Positions 50,066 to 59,871 of a DNA stretch of 64,000 nt are shown one piece after another (within the stretch, counting starts at the first letter, position 1; the number at the start of each line of letters is the position of its first letter). The stretch spans positions 248,001-312,000 of the forward strand of contig NZ_SSNL01000006.1 in assembly GCF_007004735.1 (NCBI RefSeq). Reading direction: 5' to 3'. Made by a program: the position numbers and the translations under genes. A model generated the notes under the pieces. It had not been told where the DNA came from. It made no database searches and saw only the letters and a program-made list of their open reading frames with translations. Source of the DNA: Salinigranum halophilum. Its GTDB lineage: Archaea; Halobacteriota; Halobacteria; Halobacteriales; Haloferacaceae.

Positions 50066-53040
50066 CGACCTATCCAAAAAATTGGACGACAGATGCGATC
50101 CGCAAGTACATCACACAAGAATCACAACAGAAAGATCGTGAGTCGTTCGAGAAAACACACGTCCCGATAAGTCGAATACGGGTTGAAGAGGACAAAGCAG
50201 TGTCCTCTTGGGTCGACGAAGACCAACGACTAGTTGGCGAAGAGATCGTCTTGGAGACCGTTCTCGACTCAACGCCTGACCAAGGGAATCGACTGTTCTT
50301 CGTTGTCGGTGAGAGTGGGAGTGGAAAGTCCGAACTCTGTCAGTGGCTCGATTACAAGATTCAAGACGAGGTCACTGATCAGACATCGGATAGCTTCGCA
50401 CACGAGCCGATCCTCATCCCACGCCAGGTCAGAGAACCCCGGGATGTACTACAGTTACTCACTGAGAACCTCGACGAGTGGGATTTCGAGGATGTAAAGT
50501 ATCTCTCGGACCTTCCGGAGTCGGGCATCTTCAAAACGGTCACTGGGAATATCATCAATCGGTTTAACAAACGCCAGACCGCGACGGTCGACTTTCTCAA
50601 CGACGACCTGTTCGAAGACAAAGTCAAAACGAATCTGAGTGAGTACGTCGACACCTTCGCCGACCCCGACCAAAGTGTTGAGTTCGAACCGATCTCTCAG
50701 GAATCTCTCGAGTCGTTGCTCGAGAAATTCCCGCGCGTCACGCACGAACACGAGCACCACGATATCGAACCAACAGAATACCTGTATCGTGAGATCAAGA
50801 CTGCAGCAACTGACGCTATCGAGGAGATGTTGTTCGATGGAGACTTCATCGATGTGTTGAACGGTGTCGATGAGGCCTATCGAGAGCGAAACCGCCGCCC
50901 GGTGTTGATCATTGAAGACCTGACCGGGTTCACGATCTATGACCACCAGGTTCTCTCGTTCTTTTCGGATCTCGGTTCAGCCCATTTCGACGTGATTGTC
51001 GGGGTAACCACAGGTGTCCACCGGCGGCTCATCGACAAACGACGTGCAGACGTCTCCTCTGAGGACACTATCGATGACCGAACGATGGCTCGGTTCCGAC
51101 TCACCGAAGAGACTGCAGACGGAACTGGCTCTCGGACCCTCTTTCTCGAACAGGAAGACGTCCATATCGACCTCGCTCGAAAGTACTTGACAGCGATTAA
51201 GTCAGAAACCGATGCACAGTACGAACCGCCGCTGCCTGCGGGGTTGAGCGCAGACGACGTTGAATCTGCGTTCGGTGACGGGTTGTACCCGTTCAACGAG
51301 CAGTTCCTCACCCGGATTTACCAGAATCTCCAAGAAGACGAGATCCGCAAACAGACTCCGCGTGTCTATCTCACGTTCGTCATCGAGGAACTACTGAACA
51401 GCATTACTCCTCCCTTCGAGCATGCAGAGAAGTTACAACAGCGGTTGGGCGTAATCGAGAACCCGATCTCACCAAGCTACAACGGCGAGGACGAACCAGT
51501 CCTGAAGTGGTACGGGGTCGTCTCTGGCCGCGCGCAGGTCGCCGACTCGCGGATTCCCGGGTCATTCGGGATTGACAGTGAGGGGCGTGCTCCAATCGTC
51601 GACGATCCCGTTGATGTGTGTCCCGAGTGTGGAACCGGGATCTACCAAGACAGCGATGAGTGGGTCTGTCCTGAGTGTGGATACGAGTCCACGTCGGGAG
51701 ACACACGTAGGGAAACCTTCGACGAACAAAAAAACGAGCTCCTAGCGTGGTGCCGCGGGGAGACGGATTTCAATCAGACGAAGAACATTGAGCGTGGTGC
51801 AGAACGAGTGATTCGATTTTTCCACCGGACGCCGGACTCACTCGTTCGACCGGGGAACTATTCACAGTCGGCGGCATATTTCAGGTGGGAGAAGGGGTCG
51901 ACGCGAGTCCCCGTCCATATCGACAATGGGGACAGCCCGAACTTCACACAGGTCGTGTTGAACCCCGATTTAGACGAGAAACTCCTCAGAGACCTCCTGC
52001 GAGTTGGTGTCTGGGACGATATCGGCATCACGACACACGACGCCAAGGAGAATATCGACCTGGGTCAGTTGCGAGAGTGGGCTGACGACGCTGTCCAAAC
52101 GCTCCGAGCAGACATTGAATCTGATATTCACGACACGTACGGTGCTGATCTCGATGAGATCGCGATTTTCGGGAAGTATCTTCTCAACGTCTTCACTGGA
52201 ACCAGCACCGAGTTCACCGCAAGGGCGCTGGCACAACCAGTCGATGAGTCGCGAATACAGCTCGCCTTCTCCACGACAGCGTTCGAAGGCGATCTAAACA
52301 AGCTCCAAAATAAAGCCGAGTTCCTCCGAGGTCTCTTCCACGCTCGGTTCCACGTTCGGAGAAACGTCGTCGATGCCGACCAACTCGAAGAGACAGTGGG
52401 CGATCTCGACCCTGAGAAACTTCTCCTCCGCATCGGGTCGATCAGTGGAAGTCTCAAGGGACTCAAAATCGGACCGAAGTCCTCTGAGACGATCGAATTC
52501 GACACTCTACTCAAATCCCCGGTCTCTCTCAACATTAGAGGGTTCGCGCGTGATATCGATGAGTACAGTTCCATCTTCGCGGACGATCTGGAGTCGATTC
52601 GGTCCGAATACGGAGGGTTGTATCGACGACTCAATGGCATCGAATCTGAGTTCGACATCAAGACACTGACCGAGGCGTACTCAGTCGTGACGCGCCAGCA
52701 GCCAAACGACCTCAGCGAGATAGACGACATCGAGCTCTCGACAGTCAAGACGCTCATGAGCGAACTGGAGAGCATCGCCCAATCCGTAGAAACGTGTGAC
52801 TCAGTGTGGGACTTCCTCCTTCTGAAGCAAACGGCGTATCAACTGAAATACAAGGGGTCACTGAGTGATTATTTTTCTCAGTTCAGTACCTTTGTCGATG
52901 AATTGGAGGGGCTCGAGACGGATCTCGACGCTCGAATCGCGGAATTAGAAGACACGGAGTTTAATCCGGACACTGAGTCGTTCGACCAGGCACAGCAGAC
53001 TGCTCGGACGCTTCGTGAGAGGTTAGGTGAGTCACTATGA
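50062..53040 (+). CDS. dpdH: DpdH-like large P-loop ATPase
   Basis: A 992-residue ATPase. Walker A FFVVGESGSGKSELCQWLDY is near residue 82, Walker B-like RPVLIIEDLTGFTIY near 280, followed by VGVTTGVHRRLID. A zinc ribbon CPECGTGIYQDSDEWVCPECG lies at about 519-540. The remaining C-terminal half is helical. In the described dpd cluster DpdH is an ATPase with a restriction role. It overlaps both neighbours by 4 nt. Confidence 0.7.
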   Translation: MTTYPKNWTTDAIRKYITQESQQKDRESFEKTHVPISRIRVEEDKAVSSWVDEDQRLVGEEIVLETVLDSTPDQGNRLFFVVGESGSGKSELCQWLDYKIQDEVTDQTSDSFAHEPILIPRQVREPRDVLQLLTENLDEWDFEDVKYLSDLPESGIFKTVTGNIINRFNKRQTATVDFLNDDLFEDKVKTNLSEYVDTFADPDQSVEFEPISQESLESLLEKFPRVTHEHEHHDIEPTEYLYREIKTAATDAIEEMLFDGDFIDVLNGVDEAYRERNRRPVLIIEDLTGFTIYDHQVLSFFSDLGSAHFDVIVGVTTGVHRRLIDKRRADVSSEDTIDDRTMARFRLTEETADGTGSRTLFLEQEDVHIDLARKYLTAIKSETDAQYEPPLPAGLSADDVESAFGDGLYPFNEQFLTRIYQNLQEDEIRKQTPRVYLTFVIEELLNSITPPFEHAEKLQQRLGVIENPISPSYNGEDEPVLKWYGVVSGRAQVADSRIPGSFGIDSEGRAPIVDDPVDVCPECGTGIYQDSDEWVCPECGYESTSGDTRRETFDEQKNELLAWCRGETDFNQTKNIERGAERVIRFFHRTPDSLVRPGNYSQSAAYFRWEKGSTRVPVHIDNGDSPNFTQVVLNPDLDEKLLRDLLRVGVWDDIGITTHDAKENIDLGQLREWADDAVQTLRADIESDIHDTYGADLDEIAIFGKYLLNVFTGTSTEFTARALAQPVDESRIQLAFSTTAFEGDLNKLQNKAEFLRGLFHARFHVRRNVVDADQLEETVGDLDPEKLLLRIGSISGSLKGLKIGPKSSETIEFDTLLKSPVSLNIRGFARDIDEYSSIFADDLESIRSEYGGLYRRLNGIESEFDIKTLTEAYSVVTRQQPNDLSEIDDIELSTVKTLMSELESIAQSVETCDSVWDFLLLKQTAYQLKYKGSLSDYFSQFSTFVDELEGLETDLDARIAELEDTEFNPDTESFDQAQQTARTLRERLGESL

Positions 53041-53813
53041 CGACAGCACAGAACGTCTCGACTGTGCAAGACCGTATCGAATCGATTCACAACAAGGCTG
53101 AACAGGTTGCCGAACTTGCAGAGGAGGCCGATCAGATCAAGGCGAAACGCGAACGGGCCCAAGCAAAAAACAACGGGTTCGAATCGCTCGAGAGTAAACT
53201 CGATGACGTCGAAGAACAGTACGGCAAACTCAAAACATGGGTACAGATCGCGGGGTGCCTCAACGTCTCTGTCGAACGGGATGAACTTCGAGCAGTAATC
53301 GAAGAGATCGACGGCGATATCGGTTCGTTCCTCGAGAGAGATTACGAGGGGTTCTACAACCGGAGTGACGTCGATGACGAAGCGGCGTCGTTTGAACACC
53401 ATCGAGAGACCCTTCGAGGCTTCACCGATGAGGTAAAGCGTGATGTCCAATCGGTGGCACAACAGGAGGCAAAATCCGTCGATCGGATCCAGTCGCTTCT
53501 TCAGATTCCAGACATCGGAACTGACGAGGACAAACAGGTTTGTGATAATTATCAGTACTTCCTCGGCCAGATCTCGAAAGGGAACATGCATCAAATCACT
53601 ATCGAGCGCCTCTCTCAGCATCGTGATGACTTCCACTCGTTGGATATCAGTCTGGGTACGGATCTCTCAGAGGAAGCGAGAGACGTGATTTGGAGTATTC
53701 TCGAAGACAAAGAGGTCACACTCGCGGAAGTGAGTAGTGACGTCCTGGCCGATCTCAAGAGCTTCGAGGAGTTCAGCCAGCGACTCACTGTTGAATTCAC
53801 GAGGTCTACATGA
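53037..53813 (+). CDS. dpdI: Coiled-coil protein, DpdI-like position
   Basis: A 258-residue helical protein with an N-terminal coiled coil (VQDRIESIHNKAEQVAELAEE, LESKLDDVEEQYGKLKTWVQI). No catalytic motif is visible. It overlaps the ATPase stop and the helicase start by 4 nt. DpdI is assigned by position only. A structural bridge between the ATPase and helicase is plausible. Confidence 0.5.
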   Translation: MTTAQNVSTVQDRIESIHNKAEQVAELAEEADQIKAKRERAQAKNNGFESLESKLDDVEEQYGKLKTWVQIAGCLNVSVERDELRAVIEEIDGDIGSFLERDYEGFYNRSDVDDEAASFEHHRETLRGFTDEVKRDVQSVAQQEAKSVDRIQSLLQIPDIGTDEDKQVCDNYQYFLGQISKGNMHQITIERLSQHRDDFHSLDISLGTDLSEEARDVIWSILEDKEVTLAEVSSDVLADLKSFEEFSQRLTVEFTRST

Positions 53814-56800
53814 CTCGATTCGATCCGATTGCTCTCGGGGAATACGCACAAGATAGCTACGCGACGTACCTCATCGGTGGTAACCAGCGAGGGTATCATG
53901 GCCTGCTTGAAGGATTTCAAACTGACACAGCATCGGCAGAGGGGACTCCGACTGAGTTCATTCGCTCAAAAGGACCGATTCTTCAGGGTGTTCCTGCGGC
54001 AACCTGGAGTGAGACCCCCTGGACAACGTTTGCACGCTCGGTAGACGGAACGTTCGCCCCGAACGGACTCGAAAAGCCGATTATTGACGCGTTCACCGAC
54101 GAGGGGTTCGAGAGCCTCCAGACACATCAGGAGGAAGCGATACAGTGGCTCGTCGATGACAAGCACGCACTCATTGCTGCGGGAACGGGACGTGGGAAGA
54201 CGGAAGCGTGGTTCATCCCAATACTGCAATACGCACTGCGTGCGAAGCGTGGTCGCATAGAGGGGCACTCTGGCTACGATTCGTCGATCAAAGCGGTTAT
54301 CACATATCCGACAAAAGCACTTGCACAGGACCAACTCAAACGCTTCATCGAGTATCTCTGGTTGGTCAACGAAAAGACCGACCTACCGAGCGATCAGAAA
54401 CTCACTATCGGCGTCTACGACGGTGACACGCCGTATCGAAACTGGGTCTCCGGAGAGAACAAAGACCCCTTCACGTACCTCATCGACTCGTTCAAACACT
54501 TCGAGTTACCAGGGACGATCGCAGAACAGACCGCGATTGATGAGGCGACCCTCGAGGAGGTCCCACCCAGTGTCTTCGTTGAGAAGGGAAGTACCACAAA
54601 CGAGTATCGACTCAAGTTACGAGAGGAATACGGCGGCCACCGCCTGGATTTCGTGCATCTCACACGCGACAAGATGCACGAGGATCCACCAGACATCCTG
54701 TTGACTAACCCGGACACCATCAATTATCGACTCTTCAACATCAATGACGAGCAGGCCCACCGGATGTTCGTCGACCAACCCAAGTTCTTGGTGTTCGACG
54801 AGGTTCACACGTATCAGGGCCTTTTCGGCGCACACGTCTCCATGCTCGTCAAACGACTCCGGCAACTCCGAACCGAACGCGGAGTCGAAGATCAACTTCG
54901 GATTATCGCCTCAAGTGCAACGATTGACGAGCGAGAAGTACTGTTCCAACGGTTATTCAACGTCCCTACCGACGAGCGAGACACGACGTACAAACTCATC
55001 GAAGAAGCGACCTCCGACGAGGTATCGGGCGAATCCGGCGAGTTGCCGGACAGTTTGACCACGGTCCGGTTTGACCCTGATACGATCGACCAGCCCGACT
55101 CGTGGTCAGTAGAGGTACGCGAGCAATTTTCGGACCTCGGGATCGACCCGACGGATGGGGGTGAACTCTCAGAGCAAGTGTCGGCTGCCGTGTCTGATGG
55201 GTCGCTCCAGTGTGTTGACCACCTTCACGGTGTTCTTCAAGACCCGCTTGCAGACGAATATGATATCGATGCCGCACCGGAATTCGATGACTTCACCGAC
55301 TACATCGAACGCACATACGGGTGTAACTCCGCCGAGGCGACACGTGCGGCGCACAACGTTCTCGTGCTGTTTGGACTTGCAGGATATGAACTTCGGGCTC
55401 ACGTACTCAACTGGCCCGTTGACGGCTACTACAAATGCCTCCACTGTCACCAGATATACTCGAAGCCGAAAGAGTGTGATTGTGAAGGTCACGAACACAG
55501 CACCTCGTTCGTTACTAAACTTCGATTGTGTCAAGACTGTGGTGAGCAGGTGTATGAAGCATGGCTCTGCCCCGACTGTGGGACAGTCCGCCCGGTGACA
55601 CAGGAGACAGAAGGTGAGTATCTCTATGCAAGCAAACCGGAGTGTAATCACCCAAAGCACGCAGAGTTACAACGTGTTTACTGGACTCCCGAGTACCAGT
55701 GCGCTTCGTGCGGGACGATCGAGCGACTCAGCGATGGCTTGGGCTACTGTGCGTGTGGGGGGTCGCTGACCCGGACAACCGACGGCCTCGTTTGTAAAGA
55801 CCCGACCTGTGAGAGAGAGAACAAGCCTGCAGAGAGTAGCTGTGCTGACTGTGGTGGGCAGTTGGAGCTCTTAGAACCAGAGCGACTCGAGTGCTCTGAC
55901 CCATCCTGTGAGCGCCATGGAGACGATCAGGAGGGTAGAAACTGTCGCGACTGTGATTCACGACTGGTTCCGAAGGTTTCCCTCTCGTGGATCTGTAGCA
56001 ATGAGAATCACCGTGGGCATCGACCGTGGGAAAGCCCTGGTACCTGTGACTGCGGTCGTTCGACGTTCGTCCTCCCGGCGTATATCGATACCCAAGAGGC
56101 GGATTACTGCGTCGACTGCAACGAAAGCCGGAAATCCGAGGTCTATCACCTCGCCGGGACAGGTTGTGCAATCGAAGGACACGATTCGATCGACAGAGAG
56201 TACTCTTCGTTCGGACTCAAGGCGGTGTACCGTGATTCGGACGGCAACATCCGTCTTGCATCACCCGGTAAGGCCTCGCATGCGCTCCCCTGCTATCACG
56301 GACGGCGTCGGAACTACGACTCACTCATGCGGTCACCGACGAACGCGGGCGTCACGATGAGCCAGTTTATGTTGCGACGATTGGCTGATCGCAACGGCTC
56401 CCAAGAGCAGGCCAAACTCATGTCATTCGCGGATTCGTACCGTGACATGGAACGGCTCGCAAACGACTTTGACGAACCCGAACGGAAACTGTTCATCCAA
56501 CAGCGGATCCTGTCGTTCCTTGTCGAGCATCAAACAGCGACGCTCACCGAACTCCTTGAGGGAACACTCGAATCAGCACGGGCGTATTGGAACGACATCG
56601 AGGCGAGCGATGACGTAATCGATGACGTCATTGGCTACGGGCAGTGGAGAGGGACACTCATGGGGCAACTGCTGCCGGGGTCGTATCTGCTGTACAATAA
56701 TAATATCTCCCGCCAGTACGGCGAACTTGTCAACAAAGGATTCGTCGATATTTCGTTCGCAAAGCCACTGCGAACCCCAGAAGAACGGAAGATCTGTCGG

Positions 56801-59398
56801 GAGTTGTTGGAAGAAAACCGCCAGCCTCGGCAGTCACTCCTCAAGACGATTCGCGAATCAACCGAGATTGCGAACCCAGTTTCGGTCATCAGCGATTTGA
56901 AAGAGCGTGGCGTCCTCAGAGAAGACGAAGAGTACGACCGCATCGGATTCGACTTGGACGCAATCGCGGTCAAGTTAGTCTCCGACGCGCATGGAATACC
57001 GTACAATCCCCATTACGATACCTTCTGGAGTACGGCAGAGAGGGAGGTCGGGAAATCGATTCCGGAGACAGTCCAGTTTACCGTTCGATACACTGAGCGG
57101 GCAGACCCAGGCTCACCATACTTCGAGCGGACAGCGTACAGGGCAGCGACGACCAGCCCTCGACTACTACTCAGTCAAGTCTACAAGGGAGACGTCCCTG
57201 CTGACGAACGACGACGGATCGAGCACGAATTCAAGCACGATCCGACGCCGAATTTCCTCTCGACCGGGCCGGCGATGGAGATCGGGATCGATATCGGAGA
57301 CCTCAACACGTTGCTACTGATGGGGACGCCACCGAATACGAACGCGTATCTCCAGCGGATTGGCCGAGCAGGACGTGACGTCGGCAAGTCACTGGTCACG
57401 ACGGTCAGTAAGCGCAACCCCATCGATTTCTACTATCACAAACTCCCGGAGAAACTCATCAGCTCGGCCGAAAAGCCTGTGCCACTCAACCAGCACAACG
57501 AGAGTGTTCTTCGAATTGCACTGACATGGTCGGTGATGGATTACATCGCTGCTCGATATCACATTCCGTGGGAACGAAACGAGCACGTCGACAGCCAAGA
57601 GATAACGAAACCCGACCCGAGCGAGTGGGATCGTTATCGGAAAGAAAACCCACGAGACAAGCCCCCCTCGGACGTTCAGCGCTTTACGCAACTCTACAAC
57701 AAACGAGTCGAACAGATTAATCACGGGTCGATTTTCGAGGTGCTCCAGCACATCGTCGAACATGATGACGGGGTCGACAAATGGCTCCATGATCTTCTGG
57801 ACTACGTCTACTGCCGAAACTGCCAACATATCTTTTCTGCAGAGACGACAGGAGAGTGCACGGAGTGTTCCGAGGGAGATCTTCGCCACGCAAGAGAGGA
57901 GTTCGACGAACTCATCGACGACGTCCTCAATAACTTCGCCAGTCGAGTGGTGTATCCTGCCTACAACTATCGGAGTGACTTACAGTCGGATCTCCAAGGA
58001 GTCGTCGACGAAATCGATGAACTGGAAGGGACTGCACAGGCAGGTGGAGGGGGAGCGTTCGGCGGAGGCGGATTCGATGAGCTTGACTCGCAAGGGTCCG
58101 ACTCAGAAGTCGATCGCCGTCTCAGTCGCCTCAAACTCAAGCGAGACATGATACAAGACCTCATCAGCGAGTACAACAGCTCGAAGTTCAGTGACATCCA
58201 TGGTCGGTCTGCGGTCTCCGAGTACGTCCCTCAACTACGAGCGTTCGGTGACTCGGTGGCGGTGACGCGTCGTGAGCGGTCCAACCGCGGGACGATCAAA
58301 GCCGAGAGCAAGTCCTCGTGGGACAGAGATTCCGCCATGGCGATTCGCGAACTCCATCCGTACGCATACGTTCTTCGCAACAAGCGCGGATACGTGGTGA
58401 CAAAGGTGGAGCGCGATACCGAGGGGACACGCGCGCTCCAAGAGCAAACTGGCGGACCGAAACTCCGCTGCCGAAAGTGTGGGTTCACGACACAGTGGGA
58501 AGAGCAATCCCAGTGTCCAGATGACGGCTGTGATGCGGGTGCGGAGCACCTCGTGAAAGTGGAATCGATAGCCATCAACGGTGTCGAGCTCACGGAGGCG
58601 TCTGTCGAAGAAAACGACTACAACGTGACGGACGTGTATCCGCTTTCAGGGTACAATACGAATCCACGGAGCACCTTCGGGCACACCTCGACTGAGATCC
58701 CAGAGTTCGAAGTCGAGCGATCCGTAACGTTCACCGGCCCCGATGACGCGCTGCTGTTCACGGTTGAACAGGGGAGAGTCGAGGTCGTCGAAGCCGTCAC
58801 ATCCTTTACGACCTCCTATGATGACGAGCAGAAAGATCCACGAGAACAACCCCTCCGAATCTGTCACGATCGCGACTGTGGGAGTGTTGTGGTCCCCGGC
58901 GCTGATGGGACGAAACGGTGTCTGAGCGATCCGACCCACGACCGCTCTGAACAGGCCGACGTCTTCGTGGGCCGGACCTTCACGACGAAAGGGCTGCGTA
59001 TAACGGGGTCAGAACTCTCTGATTCGTGTCTTCATACGCTCGCGCATGGCTTCAGACTCGCACTGCAGCGGACCGGTGGACTGGATATCCGCAGTCTGCA
59101 GGAAGCGTTCAACGAGGGCGATGACGAAGCGTTCGTTTTCGAGAGTGCTGTTGGTGGGAACGGCGTCACGGATCTCCTCTTCCAAGTGGAAGATGATGTC
59201 CACGTCGAGTTGCTCGACGCATTGACCGTCATGCACCAGAATATCACCGGGTGTGACTGTGCAACGGGTTGTCCCGAGTGTCTGTATCAGTACGGGTGTT
59301 CCGAACGCAATCGGGATACGACGCTTGCGAAAGACCTCACTGAAGAACTCCTTGACTCGCTACTGAGTCAGCAACCTGAGGAGATCATCACCGGATAA
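53810..59398 (+). CDS. dpdJ: DpdJ-like DEVH helicase with a zinc-finger array and DUF1998
   Basis: A 1862-residue SF2 helicase. Walker A AAGTGRGKTEAWF is near residue 122, Walker B FLVFDEVHTYQG near 328, motif III IIASSATI, motif V FLSTGPAMEIGIDIG and motif VI LQRIGRAGRD near 1182. Between the lobes (about 540-765) lie at least six CxxC-pair modules (CLHC, CQDCG...CPDCG, CASCG...CACGG, CKDPTC...CADCGG, CSDPSC...CRDC, CDCG). Further pairs CRNC...CTEC and CRKC...CPDDGC follow. A C-terminal DUF1998 ends in CDCATGCPECLYQYGC. It fits DpdJ-type helicases and is at the long end of what I recall for the family. Confidence 0.8.
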   Translation: MTRFDPIALGEYAQDSYATYLIGGNQRGYHGLLEGFQTDTASAEGTPTEFIRSKGPILQGVPAATWSETPWTTFARSVDGTFAPNGLEKPIIDAFTDEGFESLQTHQEEAIQWLVDDKHALIAAGTGRGKTEAWFIPILQYALRAKRGRIEGHSGYDSSIKAVITYPTKALAQDQLKRFIEYLWLVNEKTDLPSDQKLTIGVYDGDTPYRNWVSGENKDPFTYLIDSFKHFELPGTIAEQTAIDEATLEEVPPSVFVEKGSTTNEYRLKLREEYGGHRLDFVHLTRDKMHEDPPDILLTNPDTINYRLFNINDEQAHRMFVDQPKFLVFDEVHTYQGLFGAHVSMLVKRLRQLRTERGVEDQLRIIASSATIDEREVLFQRLFNVPTDERDTTYKLIEEATSDEVSGESGELPDSLTTVRFDPDTIDQPDSWSVEVREQFSDLGIDPTDGGELSEQVSAAVSDGSLQCVDHLHGVLQDPLADEYDIDAAPEFDDFTDYIERTYGCNSAEATRAAHNVLVLFGLAGYELRAHVLNWPVDGYYKCLHCHQIYSKPKECDCEGHEHSTSFVTKLRLCQDCGEQVYEAWLCPDCGTVRPVTQETEGEYLYASKPECNHPKHAELQRVYWTPEYQCASCGTIERLSDGLGYCACGGSLTRTTDGLVCKDPTCERENKPAESSCADCGGQLELLEPERLECSDPSCERHGDDQEGRNCRDCDSRLVPKVSLSWICSNENHRGHRPWESPGTCDCGRSTFVLPAYIDTQEADYCVDCNESRKSEVYHLAGTGCAIEGHDSIDREYSSFGLKAVYRDSDGNIRLASPGKASHALPCYHGRRRNYDSLMRSPTNAGVTMSQFMLRRLADRNGSQEQAKLMSFADSYRDMERLANDFDEPERKLFIQQRILSFLVEHQTATLTELLEGTLESARAYWNDIEASDDVIDDVIGYGQWRGTLMGQLLPGSYLLYNNNISRQYGELVNKGFVDISFAKPLRTPEERKICRELLEENRQPRQSLLKTIRESTEIANPVSVISDLKERGVLREDEEYDRIGFDLDAIAVKLVSDAHGIPYNPHYDTFWSTAEREVGKSIPETVQFTVRYTERADPGSPYFERTAYRAATTSPRLLLSQVYKGDVPADERRRIEHEFKHDPTPNFLSTGPAMEIGIDIGDLNTLLLMGTPPNTNAYLQRIGRAGRDVGKSLVTTVSKRNPIDFYYHKLPEKLISSAEKPVPLNQHNESVLRIALTWSVMDYIAARYHIPWERNEHVDSQEITKPDPSEWDRYRKENPRDKPPSDVQRFTQLYNKRVEQINHGSIFEVLQHIVEHDDGVDKWLHDLLDYVYCRNCQHIFSAETTGECTECSEGDLRHAREEFDELIDDVLNNFASRVVYPAYNYRSDLQSDLQGVVDEIDELEGTAQAGGGGAFGGGGFDELDSQGSDSEVDRRLSRLKLKRDMIQDLISEYNSSKFSDIHGRSAVSEYVPQLRAFGDSVAVTRRERSNRGTIKAESKSSWDRDSAMAIRELHPYAYVLRNKRGYVVTKVERDTEGTRALQEQTGGPKLRCRKCGFTTQWEEQSQCPDDGCDAGAEHLVKVESIAINGVELTEASVEENDYNVTDVYPLSGYNTNPRSTFGHTSTEIPEFEVERSVTFTGPDDALLFTVEQGRVEVVEAVTSFTTSYDDEQKDPREQPLRICHDRDCGSVVVPGADGTKRCLSDPTHDRSEQADVFVGRTFTTKGLRITGSELSDSCLHTLAHGFRLALQRTGGLDIRSLQEAFNEGDDEAFVFESAVGGNGVTDLLFQVEDDVHVELLDALTVMHQNITGCDCATGCPECLYQYGCSERNRDTTLAKDLTEELLDSLLSQQPEEIITG

Positions 59399-59442
59399 GC
59401 AGACGGGTTCCGGAGGTAAGCGTACGTTCAACTCGTCCGGTC

Positions 59443-59871
59443 TCAGATGACCTCACTGAGCGAGGACTCATCATCCCCCTCCTTCGGAAGAGGGGCGCCC
59501 TCTTCAAGGACGAATTCGGCGAACTCGATCGTTGGATCGCCACCCGTGTCGATCGCTTCCTCGAGGATGTCCACGCCGCCAGCTGCATACTCACCGAGGA
59601 TTTCCAGTTGTCGAAGTTGATCAGAGAGGATCTCTGGATTTCCCGTCTCCTGATACGCAATCGAAGCTGCAATCGAGGTATACAAATCTGTGTGGTTCAC
59701 GTTCGCCCAGAGCATCTCCTTGTCCCCATCTTCGTCACGCTGTCTCTGGCCTCGCTGATACCCCAGCGCGGCACAGAACATGAACATATCGACGTAGGAC
59801 CCGAAAATGCCGAACTCTCTGACAAGGGTCTCATACAGTTTCGGTCGGGTGTAATAGATTCGGTCGCTCAT
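59443..59871 (-). CDS. Small protein co-transcribed with DndD-like ATPase
   Basis: A 142-residue acidic protein with a core KLYETLVREFGIFGSYVDMF MFCAALGYQRG and a helical region LYTSIAASIAYQETG. The motif DxFxxAAALGY recalls a family of small DNA-phosphorothioation-associated proteins (dnd-associated protein 4), from memory and not certain. It does not look like DndE. Its ATG overlaps the DndD-like stop. It converges on the dpdJ-like gene across a 44-bp gap with no clear terminator. Confidence 0.65.
   Translation of the reverse strand: MSDRIYYTRPKLYETLVREFGIFGSYVDMFMFCAALGYQRGQRQRDEDGDKEMLWANVNHTDLYTSIAASIAYQETGNPEILSDQLRQLEILGEYAAGGVDILEEAIDTGGDPTIEFAEFVLEEGAPLPKEGDDESSLSEVI

Noticed and set aside
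59443-59871. Annotation as DndE
   Set aside because: Length is similar, but the sequence lacks DndE's conserved pattern; the acidic DMFMFCAALGY core is different.
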